This document shows positions 31,433 to 32,331 of a stretch of DNA of 32,331 bases, piece by piece. Both the position numbers and the translations under genes were made by a program. The DNA lies in the NCBI GenBank assembly GCA_947165595.1, contig CAMVAV010000022.1:1-32331 (forward strand). The letters run 5' to 3'. The first letter of the stretch is position 1. The number at the start of each line of letters is the position of its first letter. Source of the stretch: an uncultured Clostridia bacterium (GTDB lineage: Bacteria; Bacillota; Clostridia; Oscillospirales; Oscillospiraceae). The notes under the pieces were generated by a model that was not told where the DNA came from, made no database searches, and worked only from the letters and a program-made list of their open reading frames with translations.

Positions 31433-31461
31433 TTGCAGAACCACATATGCTATGCTATAAT
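31433..31461 (+). promoter_or_regulatory. Promoter of the Pro/Glu-rich protein gene
   Basis: -35 TTGCAG (31433-31438), 17-base spacer, extended -10 TGC-TATAAT (31456-31461). Transcription start near 31468, about 80 bases before the ATG at 31550. It is divergent from the kinase promoter, with about 80 AT-rich bases between the two -35 boxes. Confidence 0.85.
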
Positions 31462-31549
31462 AACCGCATCGCAGTTTTGGTCCATCGGAAGGTACAGGCA
31501 GACGGCCGGTCCCCACAGGGGAGCGTGGAGCAGAAAGAAGGAGCTGCAA

Positions 31550-32331
31550 ATGGCGGACAATCAGAAATTGCTGGAAGCGATCGACAAGGCGATGGCCGCG
31601 CTGGAGGAGTTGAAGGCCGTGCTGGCGGAGACCGCCGCCGGGGCGGAGAACGACGAGCCCCGGTTCGACGCCGTACCGGAGGAGCCGGCGGAGGAACCTG
31701 CCCTCGGCGACGAGCCGCCGGAGGAGGAGCCCGCCGCCGCGGAGCCGGCAGCCGCGGACGAGCCCGTGCCCGAGCCCGAGGAGGAGCCGGAGCCCGAACC
31801 GGAGCCCACGCTCGAACCGGAGCCCGAACCCGAACCGGAGCCGGAACCCGAGCCTGCGCCCGCGCCCGTGTCGGTCTACGATGTCGGCTTCATTCTGCCG
31901 CAGACGACCCAGAAGATGGCGGAGGCGGCGCAGATCGCCGCGGTATCCTGCCGGCAATGGAAGTTCCGGGACGAGGCGGGCGAGCCGATGGACGCCGCGA
32001 TGCTCCTCGGCGCCTGCGCGGAGCAGGACGCGGCCTCCGGGATCGATCCGGACGATGAGGAGAATTACTACATCATTTCGCCGGACGGCGCGATCGGCCT
32101 GACCGAGAACGGCGGCAATGCCATCGACTGGCTTTTCCTGCCGCTGGAGCGCACGATGGATTCCCTACCGAAGAAGCTCAAGCTCGGCGCGCCGTGGCCG
32201 CGGAGCGATGCGGCGCAGCCGGTCACGCAGCCCGCGCCGGAGCCGATGGCGCTGCCCGCGCCGGAGCCGATGGCGCCGCCCGCGCCGGAGCCGATGGCGC
32301 AGCCCGCGCCGGAGCCGGTCGCGCAGCCCGC
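31550..32331 (+). CDS. Pro/Glu-rich protein of unknown function (3' end outside window)
   Basis: ATG 31550 follows AAGAAGGAG. At least 260 residues are present and the frame is still open at the edge. Residues 1-30 form a short amphipathic or coiled-coil helix (LLEAIDKAMAALEELKAVLAE). About 44-105 is an acidic Glu/Pro-rich linker ending in EPEPEPEP-type runs. About 107-215 is a folded segment (VSVYDVGFILPQTTQKMAEA, ENYYIISPDGAIGLTENGGN, PLERTMDSLPKKLKLGAPWP). From residue 228 an 8-residue PAPEPMAx repeat begins and continues out of the window. There is no signal peptide and no membrane segment in the visible part. I do not recognise the family. It has its own strong promoter and is divergent from the kinase operon. 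Confidence 0.8.
   Translation, partial: MADNQKLLEAIDKAMAALEELKAVLAETAAGAENDEPRFDAVPEEPAEEPALGDEPPEEEPAAAEPAAADEPVPEPEEEPEPEPEPTLEPEPEPEPEPEPEPAPAPVSVYDVGFILPQTTQKMAEAAQIAAVSCRQWKFRDEAGEPMDAAMLLGACAEQDAASGIDPDDEENYYIISPDGAIGLTENGGNAIDWLFLPLERTMDSLPKKLKLGAPWPRSDAAQPVTQPAPEPMALPAPEPMAPPAPEPMAQPAPEPVAQP
32231..32331 (+). repeat. 24-bp in-frame repeat coding PAPEPMAx
   Basis: Four units of 24 bases (32231, 32255, 32279, 32303) encode PAPEPMAL, PAPEPMAP, PAPEPMAQ and PAPEPVAQ, and a fifth begins at the window edge. It is a coding repeat in the Pro/Glu-rich protein. Confidence 0.88.

Overview
The window is GC-rich and comes from a low-complexity-tolerant Gram-positive lineage, most likely a gut-type Clostridia (Oscillospiraceae/Ruminococcaceae-like). 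The basis is strong GGAGG-type ribosome sites, Clostridia-style small families (DUF4428, DUF6935-like), and hybrid histidine kinases with the HEIRTPIN(A/T) H-box seen in that group. No 16S, tRNA or housekeeping marker is present, so the taxon is an inference. About 93% of the DNA is coding. No phage genes, transposase, CRISPR array or RNA gene was seen.

Layout. (1) 1-4081, minus strand: two tandem cytoplasmic 5'-nucleotidase-family metallophosphatases, then a palindromic insertion, then a DUF4428 zinc-ribbon protein with a repetitive tail that leaves the window. (2) 4433-13938, plus strand: one operon of a REC-HD-GYP (c-di-GMP phosphodiesterase type) protein and three membrane hybrid kinases, closed by a strong hairpin terminator. 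The second kinase carries a DegV lipid-binding domain at its C-terminus. (3) 13978-14730, minus: a stand-alone double-receiver protein with its own promoter. (4) 14908-23975, minus operon: a DUF6935-like protein, a 10-codon leader ORF, a 1605-residue kinase (ECF-S-like membrane module + beta-propeller + kinase + REC + HPt), a double-receiver protein, and a Cache-type kinase with two receivers. (5) 24283-26933, plus: a MoxR-type AAA+ ATPase and its VWA partner. (6) 26994-31250, minus operon: a 7TM hybrid kinase, a double-receiver protein and a small unknown protein. (7) 31550 to the end, plus: a Pro/Glu-rich protein of unknown function, incomplete.

The window is a signalling island. It has five hybrid kinases (four of them in pairs with short receiver proteins or close to them), three two-domain receivers in which the first receiver has lost its phospho-acceptor, and one receiver joined to an enzymatic output. 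None of these proteins has a recognisable DNA-binding output domain. The simplest reading is that several extracellular or membrane signals (Cache ligand, propeller/Y_Y_Y ligand, carbohydrate-binding-like ectodomains, perhaps fatty acids through DegV) feed a shared phosphorelay. The visible enzymatic output is c-di-GMP hydrolysis; the double receivers would act as phosphate sinks, connectors or protein-protein outputs. This network view is inference from gene content and adjacency.

Promoters are unusually readable here: seven sites have TATAAT-like -10 boxes, six of them 17 bases from a TTG-starting -35 box, and several have the extended -10 TGC. They define the transcription units given above.
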